From contig OX463838.1 of NCBI GenBank assembly GCA_949825065.1, positions 1,364,001-1,428,000 on the forward strand: DNA of 64,000 nucleotides, written 5' to 3'. How positions within the stretch are numbered: position 1 is the stretch's first letter; each line of letters begins with the position of its first letter. Below are positions 1 through 12,204 of this stretch, piece after piece. Below the pieces are notes generated by a model. That model saw nothing but the letters and a program-made list of their open reading frames with translations, was not told where the DNA came from and made no database searches. A program made the translations under genes and the position numbers. This DNA comes from Odontocerum albicorne (taxonomy: Eukaryota; Arthropoda; Insecta; Trichoptera; Odontoceridae).

Positions 1-145
1 CTTCCCAGCAATAGCGCGCAAAGTTCTAATTTCCGTTGTCCTTAGCATACTTTTTGTCCTGACAGTGTGCGCCCTCGCTTCGATGCCATATGTGAGGATA
101 GGTCGCACACAGGTCTTATAAATGTATACCTTGCTATCCGAAAAA
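1..145 (-). pseudogene. RTE-like LINE, 3' ORF fragment
   Basis: Read on the minus strand this matches the reverse-transcriptase C-terminal region seen again at 26188-26330 (residues around YNTCVQPILTYG and MRTLRAIAGK). It runs off the left window edge and its inner boundary is near 145. It is an isolated fragment of a non-LTR retrotransposon. Confidence 0.75.
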
Positions 146-210
146 CAAAACACCTTATTTAAATAAATTCAATTAAAGTTGAATAAAACGCATGAATAAT
201 ATACTGTGAA

Positions 211-769
211 TTTTAAGATATATGATGACTACATGTACATATACACATGTTTAAATCATTCTTTAAGTTATATGACGACTACATTTACATATACACATGT
301 TTAAATCATTCTTTAAGATATATGACGACTACATGTACATATACACATGTTTAAATCATTCTTTAAGATATATGACGACTACATGTACATATACACATGT
401 TTAAATCATTCTTTAAGATATATGACGACTACATGTACATATACACATGTTTAAATCATTCTTTAAGATATATGACGACTACATGTACATATACACATGT
501 TTAAATCATTCTTTAAGATATATGACGACTACATGTACATATACACATGTTTAAATCATTCTTTAAGATATATGACGACTACATGTACATATACACATGT
601 TTAAATCATTCTTTAAGATATATGACGACTACATGTACATATACACATGTTTAAATCATTCTTTAAGATATATGACGACTACATGTACATATACACATGT
701 TTAAATCATTCTTTAAGATATATGACGACTACATGTACATATACACATGTTTAAATCATTCTTTAAGTT
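211..769. repeat. 50-bp tandem satellite, about 11 copies
   Basis: The block ACATGTACATATACACATGT recurs with an exact 50-bp step at 231, 281, 331 and so on to 731. Copies are almost identical; the first two carry the only clear substitutions. Each unit contains ACATGT and ATGTACAT palindromes. No coding content is visible. Confidence 0.97.
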
Positions 770-882
770 TTAACATTCAGTCGATATTTTATATTCAGTA
801 AGTTAGTTATATTACATAATGTCTCTTAACACTAAACTCTAAATCTAAATACTTAATTATGTAAACATCGTACTCTTTACTA

Positions 883-1384
883 TGGTTCGGAAATTCTAGG
901 ATGAGTCCTGTGACAGCTCACAAATTTGCCCCAATACAACCTTGTAACGATGTTCAGTAATTTTAATTATTTTATCAACTTTGATATAAGCCTCGATTCT
1001 AATAAATACCAAGTTATTTAGGTAAATACATTACATAAAACTAACACTAATGACAAATTAATAAATCTTGTTACAAATTAGCAAAAATGTGGCAGTTTGT
1101 TAAAATCAAATAATATTTGGTGACGTTTGTCAAAAGTCACTACATTAGTCTGCACTGGCAAGGGATGGGGTATACGATAATTGGATTTTCGATTTTTTTA
1201 TACCTAAAATTAAATGTTTGTAATTAGTATTAAATCATAGTAGATCTTGGCCTATTTAAAGATAAATACAAATCATACAATACATTAGAAAGTCAGTAAA
1301 ATGAAAATTAGGAATTAAAACGTCAGTTTGTATTGGGGCTAATTTGCGAGCTGTCACAGGACTCATCCTACAATTTCCGAACTA
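883..1384. mobile_element. MITE family A, copy 1
   Basis: Terminal inverted repeats begin GTTCGGAAATTCTAGGATG and run for about 50 bp, flanked by TA. The interior matches nine other copies in the window. The right half is shortened compared with the copy at 7644-8221. TA duplication suggests mobilisation by a Tc1/mariner-type transposase; no coding capacity is seen. Confidence 0.88.
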
Positions 1385-1817
1385 TAAGATGGCATTTAAA
1401 CTTAAATGACTATTTCATTTAAAACAACATGAAAAAAAAAAGTATCCAATATCTAGTACTTTCAGGCAGAAGTTTGTAATCAACATTTGACGTTGAAATG
1501 TAATTTGTGCATTTAAAAATATTTATTTTCGATTAAGTTCATACTCCTATAACTGTTCAAATTTTGGTTACAACATTTTGCCTCGAAGAGCTCAATATAC
1601 ATTAAGATTATAAAGGTAACATCCAATTCTTAAAGCAAGATCTATTTAATAATAATCAGGTTAAAAGAGTAATAGGGCTAAAGGTACATTTGTGTAAATA
1701 TATAATAATATAGTATTATATTATAAGATTGAGAAGTACACAAAATATAATATGGATGAGTAAACTTTAAAGATATAAGAGCTACCTTGAAAATATAAAG
1801 TTAAGCCATTACACTTA
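1385..1817. other. AT-rich spacer, no gene seen
   Basis: Very AT-rich sequence with short ATATAATA runs. I see no open frame, tandem array or inverted repeat worth naming. Confidence 0.6.
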
Positions 1818-2492
1818 TAGTTTGGAAATTCTAGAATGAGTCCTGTGACAGGTCACAAATTTGCCCCAATACAACCTTGTAACGATGTTCAGTAAATTTA
1901 ATTATTTTATCAACTTTAATATAAGCCTCGATTCTAATAAATAGCAAGTTATTTAGGTAAACACATTACATAAGGGATGGGGTAAAATTGTTTTTTTTTT
2001 ACAAATCGAATAGTTTTTTTATAAATCGAAAAATTGTTTATCTCTAAACTGACGTTTTAATTCCTAATTTTCATTATACTGACTTTCTAATGTATTGTAT
2101 GATTTGTATTTATCTTTAAATAGCCCAAGATCTACTATGATTTAATACTAATTACGAACATTTAATTTTAGGTATAAAAAAATTGAAAATCCAATTATCG
2201 TATACCCCATCCCTAGCCAATGCAGACTAACGTAGTGACTTTTGACAAACGTCACCAAATATTATTTGATTTTAACAAACTGCCACATTTTTGCTAATTT
2301 CTAACAAGATTTATTAATTTATCATTAGTGTTAGTTTTATGTAATGTATTTACCTAAATAACTTGCTATTTATTAGAATCGAGGCTTATATTAAAGTTGA
2401 TAAAATAATTAAAATTACTGAACATTGTTACAAGGTTGTATTGGGGCAAATTTGTGACCTGTCACAGGACTCATCCTAGAATTTCCGAACTT
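1818..2492. mobile_element. MITE family A, copy 2 (long palindromic form)
   Basis: The ends are TAGTTTGGAAATTC and its near complement AATTTCCGAACT. This copy contains an internal module bounded by AGGGATGGGGTA at 1974 and TACCCCATCCCT near 2203. The sequence on either side of that module is largely an inverted repeat, so the element can fold into a long hairpin. Confidence 0.88.
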
Positions 2493-2958
2493 TAGTGTAA
2501 TTCAGACATCTGTGCATTAAAATCGAAAGCATTTTTAATATGAGAACTGTAAAAGAAACGAGATAAAGAAGAGACCTGTTTTAGTCAGTACATATAAAAC
2601 TGGGATATTATGTTCAATACAATGTATCGCAATTTGGACATCTTTTATCTACTTTGTTGCAAGCATTGCTTGGCTTGCAGTAAATGTGTGGTCGATTAAC
2701 TAAATACTAACTTCCTCCCATTAGGACCACTGAATGCCATAAAACATCTCCCATATGAATATGGTAGAATCTTTCATCAATGACCTTTTAAATAATAAAA
2801 ATAACTAATAGTCAACCACGATGAGTGCACATTTTATATGTTGTAGCCCCCCTATACACATTTAGTGAACTTCATTACTACTTAAACAGTGATGAGCAGC
2901 CTGTTATTCGCTGACCTTTCAAGGTATGCGCAAAGTATTCCTGAATGGTTGGTAAATA
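2493..2958. other. Unannotated spacer
   Basis: No repeat, open frame or RNA gene recognised between MITE A copy 2 and the mariner at 2959. Confidence 0.5.
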
Positions 2959-3898
2959 TTAGGCGTGTCCAGAAAGTAAAGAATGATTGCGCACCACGCC
3001 CTGCGCCGATCCCCCACCACTGCAATCGTATGCACGCCAGTTAGCTCCTTCCCTTGCTTTAGTGCAAGCCGAGTTTTGTTGCTGAACGGTCGTGCGTTTT
3101 TGTTCTGTAACCTTTCAAAATGGCTGCGCCCATTGAAAATCCCGCCAAATGTGAAGTGCGTAGTGTCATTCGTTTTCTGAATGCACAAAATGTTCGGCCT
3201 ATCGAAATTTATAGGCAATTTTAAGCACAGTACATGAATCTTTCCCGCAAATTTCACGATCGCTCCTACATGAAATAGTGACAGCAACTTGGCTACGAAA
3301 AAATGTGTGCTCGGAAAAGAAAAACTGAATCTCAAGATCAGAAAAGTGATGGCAACAGTTTTTTGGGACCGAAAGGATTTGATCCACGTGGAATTTATGC
3401 CAAGAGGACACACAATTAACTCAGAGGCATATTGTGAAACTCTTCAATGACTTAGACGCGCCATCCAAAACAAGAGACGTGGAATGTTGTCGGGAAAGGT
3501 GGTTTTGATTCATGACAATGGGCGGCTTCATGCATCAGCACGAACACAGCGAGAACTTCAATGTCTTAAGTGAGAAATTTTTGGACATCCTCCGACTTGG
3601 CACCGAGTGATTTTACCTTATTCCCGAAAATAAAGGAATTTTAGGGTGGAAAACAGTTCGCAAACGATGAAGACCTCAAACAAGAAGTGACATCCTGGCT
3701 CAAATCTTTGGCGGTAGAAGAGTATAACATCGGAATTGAAAAATTGGTTCTACGTTACAATAAGCGCCTTGACGGCTATGGCGACTACATTGAAAAATAG
3801 AGTAAGGTACTGTGACTTTGTAAATAAAGTTTTGTGTTGATATCTTTCGTTCTTATTTAGCTATGCCAAAACGTTCTTTACTTTATGGACGACCCACG
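2959..3898 (+). mobile_element. mariner-like transposon, decayed
   Basis: TA-flanked ends share GTCC..AAAGTAAAGAA. A transposase start at 3120 reads MAAPIENPAKCEVRSVIRFL, a typical mariner helix-turn-helix start, but stops after about 34 codons. A large internal deletion follows. The catalytic half resumes near 3340 (ATVFWDRKDLIHVEFMP, then an IHDNG block) with frameshifts and stops, and ends in GDYIEK at 3800. It is related to, but clearly diverged from, the mariners at 13021 and 61375. It cannot encode an active enzyme. Confidence 0.9.
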
Positions 3899-4347
3899 TA
3901 TATATATTTTTGAATTCTATAATAATATATAATAATTATAAAATATATTTGTTGACATACTTCCGATATATCTTACACTGTTATTTTGATCTAATAGCTG
4001 ATTGAAGGATTTTTTCTTGCAAAAAGTTGACCTACAACAAATTTAAGTTGCTCATCACTTATCACTTTCTAACGAAAAATACACACAAAAAATGTCTCAT
4101 TTGACAAGTTAATGTAAACTTTACATGTAAATCTCATTTGCAAGTATACATTAGATAATTGAGTATAATATATAATTAATGTATACATTAACTTACTTGT
4201 GTTAAGGCTGGATTCCTGCCGTCATACCGTGGGCTAATTTATTAAAACTTCACACAACCAATTGTTAAAAAAGCTCCAGACAAGCAACCTAAAAATTTGA
4301 GTTTACACCCCATCAACAAAATTTGTAAGCAAGCCCTGTTATACTCG
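3899..4347. other. AT-rich spacer
   Basis: No gene seen. A short inverted motif (TAATGTAAACTTTACATGTAA and ATGTATACATTAACTTA) at 4110-4195 could form a weak hairpin, but I cannot assign it to an element. Confidence 0.4.
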
Positions 4348-4360
4348 AGTGGGCTTATGT

Positions 4361-4692
4361 CTTCTTCTTCTTCTTAGCCTTTCTATAGACTCAAGAGTCT
4401 TACTGCAGGATTGTCCTCCTGTGATGCTGAGCTCTTGCTATCTCTCCATCGTTTCGATGGTCTCCCTAGTGGACGCCGTCCATCTGGCACCCCATGCAGA
4501 GCTATGTATGGAATCCTTGAGGAATTCATTCTCTGTACATGTTGGTACCAGTATCGTCGACGCTGTCGTCCCCATCTGACCACATCTTGGACCTCACAGA
4601 CCTCTCGGATTGTGGTGCTCCTTGCACGATCACGCAAAGTCTTCCCACCAATAGCGCGTAGAGTTCTCATTTCAATGTATCGACCTCAAACA
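4361..4692 (-). mobile_element. 5'-truncated RTE-like LINE with 13-bp target duplication
   Basis: AGTGGGCTTATGT occurs at 4348-4360 and again at 4693-4705, flanking the insert as a target-site duplication. On the minus strand the insert encodes the C-terminal tail of an RTE-type reverse transcriptase ORF (WGRQRRRYWYQHVQRMNS, then VPDGRRPLGRP) and ends in an (AAG)n tail. The same LINE family supplies the fragments at 1, 12205 and 26177. Confidence 0.9.
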
Positions 4693-4705
4693 AGTGGGCT
4701 TATGT

Positions 4706-5304
4706 GTTGACCCAAAAGAAGTTAGTGAGCTGCTCGCAGATTGACCTTGGCGATGGAGGAATCCCGCCTTAGTATATATAAGAATCACTACACAATCCAT
4801 CTCCAGAATATTGCGACGGATATCACTTTCCTTAGTTCCCTGTAAATTATCCTTCTGGCAACAATGTCCATCCATATTTGGACTACCAGAATTTGCTGCG
4901 CATCTTGCGATGCGCGCCAATCATTATTGATATCCCTAGCGTGTAATATACTCCCATTTCTCTATAGATACATATATATGTTTGACAACAAACAGCGAAT
5001 TATTAAGTATTTTAAGGTAAAGGCTCAAATTTTCCATGTTTTCAACATGTCAAAATAAATATTAATGGTAACATTGTATAATATCGCTTACATGTATTAA
5101 AATATACATAAGTTTTATATATAAAGTTTAAAAATTTTTCATCATGTTTCTTATAAAAAATATCGAAGGTACACTCAAACTGATTAAGATTGAGAACTTT
5201 CCTAAAAATATTATGAAATATGATTGTTAACTGATTTTTAAGCTCCCAATATTAAAAATTCAATAGAGTTTTAATTAAAGAAGTATATATTTATTTCTTC
5301 AACA
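4706..5304. other. Unrecognised spacer
   Basis: A minus-strand open frame covers 4672-4920 but spans the LINE junction and resembles nothing I know. The rest is AT-rich with no structure. Confidence 0.4.
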
Positions 5305-6908
5305 TTTTATATACTCGTAGCTAATCAGATTTTATACACTTGTAGCTAATCAGATTTTATATACTTGTAGCTAATCAGATTTTATATACCTGTAGCTAAT
5401 CAGATTTTATCTACTTGTAGCTAATCAGATTTTATATACTTGTAGCTAATCAGATTTTATATACCTGTAGCTAATCAGATTTTATCTACTTGTAGCTAAT
5501 CAGATTTTATATACTTGTAGCTAATCAGATTTTATATACCTGTAGCTAATCAGATTTTATATACTTGTAGCCAGGGGCGGCTCGTGACTTTAAAAACAGG
5601 TGGGGCATGATGTGGCTGAAGTGCCCCCCCACCCATGTATTTAAAAAAAAAAATTAACTGTATATATTTTTAGTACAGTGAGGTCAAACCAAGAAAATAC
5701 TAAGAATTATCAAATCTTTTATAGAGAAATTAAACAAAAATAATTTTTATTTAACATACATATTAACATTAACAAAACTATCATTATAAAATAAGCATGT
5801 ATTTTTCACAAAATCAAATGAAAATATTTTTTATTAACGAATAAAAATTAAATAAACGAAACTCTCATTATAAAAATATGAATTTTTCACAAAATCAAAT
5901 GGAAATCATTTTTGTTAATATAATACATGAACACGAAAAACAAAAAATAAACATCGTTCATTACAGCGCGGGGCAGGTGTGCTCCTGCCCCAAACAGACC
6001 TTTACGCAGCAAAGGAAAAGCCACCTTCTTTATACGGTAATACGGAACTTTTCTCTTTTCCTCCACTACCTGACCAAACACTATCGTGACTATCGGGTCT
6101 CGCGTCATAGCGACAGCTAAAGTGAAGCTAACGACCACGTGACCACGGCAGAGACAAGACTGCCCCGCCGCAACTCGTTTAGTTGCATACGTCCATCGTA
6201 TTTCGTACTTCGCGCGCGTATATATTTCACACCAGTAATAAGTTAATATCGTTTTTTTTTCTTCAAATATTTATAAATCATTACGTGCAAATAATATTCC
6301 GAAAAACTAAGAATAATTACAATTATACCAATAGTAAAAACACGTTTCAAAAATATTTCAGCTAATTATTATTTTTTTATTAGGAGAAATGTGTGTGGGG
6401 CAGTGCCCCGGTTGCCCTTAAAGACGAGCCGCCCCTGCTTGTAGCTAATCAGATTTTATATACCTGTAGCTAATCAGATTTTATATACTTGTAGCTAATC
6501 AGATTTTATATACCTGTAGCTAATCAGATTTTATAGCCCTGTAGCTAATCAGATTTTATATACCTGTAGCTAATCAGATTTTATATACTTGTAGCTAATC
6601 AGATTTTATATACTTGTAGCTAATCAGATTTTATATACTTGTAGCTAATCAGATTTTATATACTTGTAGCTAATCAGATTTTATATACTTGTAGCTAATC
6701 AGATTTTATATACTTGTAGCTAATCAGATTTTATATACCTGTAGCTAATCAGATTTTATATACCTGTAGCTAATCAGATTTTATATACTTGTAGCTAATC
6801 AGATTTTATATACTTGTAGCTAATCAGATTTTATATACTTGTAGCTAATCAGATTTTATATACTTGTAGCTAATCAGATTTTATATACTTGTAGCTAATC
6901 AGATTTTA
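5305..6908. repeat. 25-bp tandem satellite split by a transposon
   Basis: The motif TTGTAGCTAATCAGATTTTA repeats every 25 bp from 5316 to 5571 and again from 6438 to about 6908, roughly 29 copies in all. Variants differ mainly at TACTTG versus TACCTG. The array is interrupted only by the hAT-type element at 5572-6437. Confidence 0.97.
5572..6437. mobile_element. non-autonomous hAT-like element
   Basis: Ends are CAGGGGCGGCTCGTG and its near complement GACGAGCCGCCCCTG. The 8-bp CTTGTAGC of the host satellite is present on both sides (5564-5571, 6438-6445), so this is a clean insertion with an 8-bp duplication, as expected for hAT. The 866-bp interior is AT-rich and has no recognisable transposase. 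Confidence 0.9.
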
Positions 6909-7020
6909 AATTGGACAAATATTTTTGCTAGACAATCAATTACTATCAATTAAATGATTCTCATCAATCTACGTTAAAAATAAAAATTAAAACAAATCAG
7001 TCTATGATAGGGGTTAAGCA

Positions 7021-7490
7021 TTGATTTCCTAAGAAAGTGGTGATGTTATATATCGCACGTAACAAAACATTGTCTATGCAAACCATATGGCGTTGGTTTC
7101 CTAGAGTGCGTTGATTGTGAGTGTAATGTCAAACAGTAATGCTGCCATTTGCATGACGGCCGTGATATAGCGGAGCAAACAGTCGTGGAACGATTTTTCC
7201 CGTGTAGCGGACACCGTTTTAAAATAAAAAATAAGTGCAAACGTAATTTGGATCAGCGAAAATGACGAAATATTGATTGATTTTGTAAGAAATAATGAAG
7301 CTTTATATAATGTGAAGAGAAAAGACTATAGAAAAGCCCAGTTGGAATAAAATTTTCAACTGACAGTTGTGGGTTCTCATTTCTGTCGTCTGACGGCGCG
7401 CCAGCATCACGTCTGTATGCGCTATATAACGAACCCGTTTTCTTAGGAAACCGTACCTTAATGAACCCGATTTCTTAGGAAACCGTAGCG
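7021..7490. mobile_element. putative inverted-repeat element
   Basis: Left end GATTTCCTAAGAAAGTGG..TTATATATCGCA pairs with the complement of GCGCTATATAACGAACCCG..TTTCTTAGGAAA at 7420-7455. The outer motif is repeated once more at 7466-7488. No coding content and no clear duplication, so the class is unknown. Confidence 0.5.
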
Positions 7491-7643
7491 TACAGAGCAT
7501 CTCTAAAAACTTTTTTCCTAAATGCATCTAAATCATAACAAAAAATAATTTGATATCTTTAAAATATAGATATGTTAGAAACAGCATTCGGAAAGATACA
7601 TTCTTAAAATGGATTTAAAAATATTGATTTTTGAATCTGATTA

Positions 7644-8221
7644 TACTTGAGAAATTGTAGCATGGTCCCTGTGACAGTTCACAAATTTGTCCCAATACAA
7701 CCTTATAACGACATTCAGTGATTTTAATTATTTTATCAACTTTAATATAAGGCTTGATTCTAATAAATAGCAAGTTATTTAAGTATAGTAAATACATTAC
7801 ATAAAACTAACAATAATGACAAATTAATACATCTTGTTACAAATTTACAAAAATGTGGCAGTTTGTTAAAATCAAAAAATATTTGGTGACGTTTTTCAAA
7901 AGTCACTGCGTTAGTCCGCATTGGCTAGGGATGGGGTATACGATAATTGGATTTTAGATTTTTTGATACCTAAAATTAAATGTTTGTAATTAGTATTAAT
8001 TCATAGTGGATCTTGGCCTATTTAAAGATAGATACAAATCATACAATACATTAGAAAGTCAGTATAATGAAAATTAGGAATTAAAACGTCAGTTTAGAGA
8101 TAAACAATTTTTCGATTTATAAAAAAACTATTCGATTTGTAAAAAAAAAACAATTTTACCCCATCCCTTTGAGACATGACATTTCAAATGTCACAGGAAC
8201 CATCCTACATCTTCTCAAGTA
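7644..8221. mobile_element. MITE family A, copy 3 (full-length form)
   Basis: Starts TACTTGAGAAATTGTAG and ends with the inverted equivalent TTCTCAAGTA, flanked by TA. It contains the conserved GGGATGGGGTATACG and ACCCCATCCC modules. This and the copies at 14991, 30153, 36354 and 54250 form a subfamily whose ends differ from those of copies 1, 2 and 9. Confidence 0.9.
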
Positions 8222-8812
8222 TAGGTATATATTTAATATTTCCATCTAAAGTTATATAGAATCAGTAAACAATATGAGTAACTCTTATTAATGCCTCATG
8301 TATTTTTAGCCCTCGTTTACTTAAAACTTTGCTTTCCAAAAATTCAATCAATCAATTCAATCAATCAATTCAATGCTCGAATCGATTGATTTGAACAAAT
8401 AAATTTTTTTTAATTGAATTGAAGATTTAATTAAGTATTTGAGTACTTGGGCTTTCAGGATGAATGACGAGTGGAAAGGATTTATGTGAGCTCGTGAGTG
8501 TGGGTCTCTTATTGTTGTTTTAATTTTGGTTGTTTTTGTGTTTGTGTTTCTGTGTGTTTTTCTTTTTTTTCTTCTTTTTTTTTGTTTTGAATTTGTTTTG
8601 ATTTTTATTCTTATGATTGTGTGCAGTATATTGTGGGATGAATATTTTTGGTCTTTCTGGAGCGATAATGTGTGAGGAGTTGAGTTTCGCAAGATGTTTC
8701 CAGTTGTAGTTGAGTGTCACTGTTTGTCAGGTTGATGAGAGCGTGCAACGGGGTTTTTTTTGTGTTATCAAAAATCGGAAAGAAGTATCGATTTATTTTT
8801 TCATGCTAAATA
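8222..8812. other. Low-complexity spacer
   Basis: Contains a short AATCAATTC repeat near 8340-8375 and a T/G-rich strand asymmetry at 8500-8600. Apparent minus-strand Lys-rich frames here are products of the poly-T tracts. Confidence 0.5.
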
Positions 8813-8813
8813 T

Positions 8814-8986
8814 CCTCAGTGAGATACAGGCAAAAGCCTAGTTTACTGGGGATACGACAAATGAAAGGCAACAAACCCAGATCCATTAAAATTATATGTC
8901 CAAATCAAATTACCTGTTGTTTTTTCTCAAATTGTGTATATTTCTTGTCATGTGTAATAATAATAATAATAATAATTTTAGGTAAA
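8814..8986 (+). mobile_element. retroposon 3' end with (TAA)n tail
   Basis: Nearly identical to 42087-42245: both contain GATACAGGCAAAAGCCTAG, GGCAACAAACCCAGA and TTTTGTCATGTGTAA and end in an A-rich tandem tail ((TAA)n here, AAATAAATAAA there). This fits the 3' end of a LINE or SINE; no coding part is present in either copy. Confidence 0.65.
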
Positions 8987-9031
8987 ACTACATTTAACAA
9001 TGTACACATTTGGAAAGAAACTTAAAATGCA

Positions 9032-9106
9032 AAATTTCTGAAATTAAACATATGTTGTCCTTGAAATTTCTGAAATGAAACATATGTTGTCCTTGAAATT
9101 TCTAGC
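9032..9106. repeat. 32-bp tandem duplication
   Basis: AAATTTCTGAAAT..CATATGTTGTCCTTG occurs twice with a 32-bp step, followed by a partial third unit. Confidence 0.85.
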
Positions 9107-9271
9107 ATTCAAACTATTGTGTAATATTTTGAAAGCTAGAACTTTATCAAACAGTGATAGTCTGATTATCGGCTAAATTTTCAACATTTTTTTATTTCGT
9201 ATATTTTTTTACTTGCACGGATTTCGCTACTCTTATTCAAAAGTTTTCGAAAAAGGAGATTAATGAGTTGT

Positions 9272-10027
9272 GTAAAATCTTTCGGAGTGTTTGACTTATG
9301 ATGCTGACGTTTCGAAACCATTGCAATTTTCACGATACGGTAGCGAACCGGGATGGACCCATGAACTCATGTTACAGTTGAGATTCCCTAAGACCTCGGC
9401 CACACAACAGATAGGAGCATCGCTTTGTGCTTATAGCTACGCTGCGAGCTAGGTTACATATCCTAGCGAACCAACGCACCGCATACTATCGCAATGGCCC
9501 ACTGCACGCTTCGCACCACGCTACGTGACGATTAGTCACCTAGTGGGTCTCCTAGCGAACAGACGTGTTGGTTAATTTTATTGTGTCACCAAGTGATTTT
9601 ACAAGATGGCGGAAGTTTTAATAACAGGGAGCCTTTGTGGAATCCATAGAGCAAATTATACAAACATTTACCTGTAATAAAATCACTTTGGAATGAAGTT
9701 GTACATGAAGTAAATAAAGATAAGGTAAGTTGTAATGAAATTGGTTAGTTTTGAGAGTGGCATCGTTTATTGACTCAACCGCTCCCAAATGTCATTGTGC
9801 GAAACACTTTGGTGTGGCCAAGCATGAACTCACTATTTGTCACGTAATATCGAGCGAAGCACCTTGGTGTGGCCTTAGTCTAAAGGCCAAGTGGTATCTG
9901 GCGCACATCCTTTTATGGCGAAGTTAATTACAAACCAATTCTGAAGATAAAAACTGGAATATTTGCGAAACATCGGCATTATAAACTGCCAAACCATACT
10001 GTACAATATTCTAAAAGACTTTATACA
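9272..10027. mobile_element. palindromic Penelope-like terminal repeat, split by a MITE
   Basis: The arms are ATCTTTCGGAGT..GACGTTTCGAAACC and a diverged inverted copy ending CTAAAAGACTTTATAC. The same palindrome without the insert is at 47177-47482. The strand opposite the left arm reads TTTCGAAACGTC after a self-complementary block, resembling part of a hammerhead core. A PIF-type MITE occupies 9392-9880. Confidence 0.55.
9392..9880 (+). mobile_element. PIF/Harbinger-type MITE, copy 1
   Basis: Ends GACCTCGGCCACAC and (inverted) GACTAAGGCCACAC, flanked by TAA at 9389-9391 and 9881-9883; the uninterrupted host at 47.3 kb supports the join. An ATG at 9606 opens the MADF-like exon also seen at 18633, but a deletion after ATAACA throws it out of frame. 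The GTAAGTTG splice-donor motif is retained at about 9725. Confidence 0.85.
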
Positions 10028-11334
10028 ACTGATGTGAGAAACCACTTAAGTCTCAAAACATATTTGAAACTTATGAATTACGTAGGGTACATTTATTTAT
10101 TTCACAAAACAACTTTAAAAATTCAAAATGTCAAAGCTTTGAAGATGATAAACATTATAAAACATTTACTATGAAAGTTTAAGTTGTTTGAAGAAATGTT
10201 TACATTTTTATTTGCTGCATGTGATGATGTAAATCATAGTGTAAATGTTGACACTTTTATATCTGATGTAAATATTGACACATTAAGAACACATTATTGA
10301 AAAGGAAATATTTTATCGTGACTTGAGAATGACGCCTGACATCAATGGAACAATTGAAAAATATAGATTCGCCTGTCTTTAAACAGTTGAAACTTAATCA
10401 TTATAATTGTTAAAAAAATGTAATATTGTAAAATAAACAATGTTCTATTGATGTACAAAAACTATGAGAATCTAAAACTTGTAACATTAAAATTTCAAAA
10501 CTACACGGAATGCAGTTACACCATTGTCATTCTCACGTCGCGTTATGTTGCTGAATTTATGAGACAAAATTGATTGATTAAAATAAATTTTCATAATACA
10601 AGTACATAATTACACCGATTCCCAAAAAAATAATCAAATAAGATCAGCAACATTTTTGGCACAGTGGATTTATTTTCTAGCAAATGATGCAATTTAATGA
10701 ACCCTATGATTTTCTAATGCCGTTTTTTTTTTTTGGGGAGTATACATTTATTTGATACAGCGAATTATTATTTTAAAAAGTCATCAAAGAAAAATCTCAA
10801 TGAAAACCCACCTTTATACAAGACATTAAAAAATAAGTAATTTTATTCTAAGAGTAGCTGTAAAGTAGTGCCGTGTTATTATTAAATTTTACTCAGCCGC
10901 TTAACCGTTTCAATACCAAGGAAGGAATTATCCGTATAATTAATTTGTACCCTACAGACAGACCAATGACGGATACATCTGCATTAAAATTGTTAAGTTT
11001 ATTTTACCAATTTGACATATGTTTATGCTTTATTTTATAATAAGTATAGATACTGCCATCTCTTGACAAGATCATGAATATTTTTATCATTTGTTAAGAT
11101 GATTTCTGATCGAGATATTGTCATTTTTCTAAAATGATTATGTGTCACTAGAGTTGGTGCGTTAGCAGTTTTTTAAGCGAGTTCCTCATAATTTATTATT
11201 ATTTGTGGAATTTATTTAAAATTGTGAATTTTAACGCCAATTAAATATTTTTTTGGAGTTTTATATTTAAAATAATTATCAATACAGCATAAACACGCAT
11301 TCCTTTTACATTAGAGGTAATGTTTAGGTTATAT
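10028..11334. other. Unannotated AT-rich region
   Basis: 1.3 kb without tandem arrays, inverted repeats or convincing open frames. A T11 run lies near 10723. Confidence 0.5.
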
Positions 11335-11510
11335 GTGAATGAAATTTGTGTTATATATAAATAATGGAATGAAATTTGTGTTATATGTAAATAATGAAAT
11401 GAAATTTGTGTTATATATAAAGAATGGAATAAAATTTGTGTTATATAATATAAAGAATGGAATGAAATTTGTGTTATATATAAAGAATGGAATGAAATTT
11501 GTGTTATATA

Positions 11511-12185
11511 CAGGGTGTCCCAAAGGGCAACGTCAAGCCGGTATCGAGGAAGAGGCCAGCTTATGAGGGTTCAGAATTAAAAAAAATTCTTGAAAAAGCC
11601 TTATACTTTTCGAGTTATAGGCATTTCTTCGAAAATTGTAAAAGTAGCTATCCTGAGTCGAATGTTTGTATACTGTGACTACAAATTGCCATATTTTATG
11701 ATTTTAATGGCTGTATCGCAATCGTAGATAACCCTGCTATTAGTCGGAGTCAGATATAAAACAAAAAAAAATTTGCACGTTTGAAAAAAAAAAATATTTT
11801 TGTCCGATCATAAAAAATAATATTTTTTATCAGCCAACTTTAACTCATCATACTGTAAAAATAATGTACTACGCTAACCTGGCAAGTTACATCAAAAGTT
11901 GGCCTGTTTAGTCAGGATTTCAAAATGGTACAATACATATCTACTACTCCTTTAAAAATAATTTTAAAACATTAATTTCTGTAATTAAAGATCGACTTCA
12001 AAAAATGTGAGCGAGACAAACAATACTGCGCATGAACGAGTTAGAGTAAGACACCATTTTTGACAGGAACTAGATATTACATATAAAAAATGGCGACACT
12101 AGCTGTATTACTCTAACTCGTGCATGCGCAGTATCGTTTGTCTCGCTCAAAATTTTTGAATTCGGTTGCCCTTTGGGACACCCTG
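11511..12185. mobile_element. MITE with CAGGGTGTCCC ends
   Basis: The terminal repeats CAGGGTGTCCCAAAGGGC are perfect inverted copies and are flanked by TATATA on both sides, consistent with TA-directed insertion into the minisatellite. An internal 41-bp inverted repeat (12008-12048 with 12108-12148, GAGCGAGACAAAC core) could be a second nested foldback. A related copy lies at 27410-27880. Confidence 0.88.
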
Positions 12186-12204
12186 TATATATAAAGAATG
12201 GAAT

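Noticed and set aside
4672..4920. 82-codon minus-strand frame
   Set aside because: It crosses the LINE target duplication and has no recognisable motif.
5305..6908. CRISPR-like array
   Set aside because: The 25-bp units are contiguous, with no unique spacers, in a eukaryotic context.
8357..8720. Lys/Thr-rich minus-strand frames
   Set aside because: They are the translation of poly-T/TG-rich low-complexity DNA.
11329..11566. Open frames on both strands with repeated NTNFIPFF or GMKFVLYI peptides
   Set aside because: These follow directly from the 30-bp minisatellite and continue into a MITE end.
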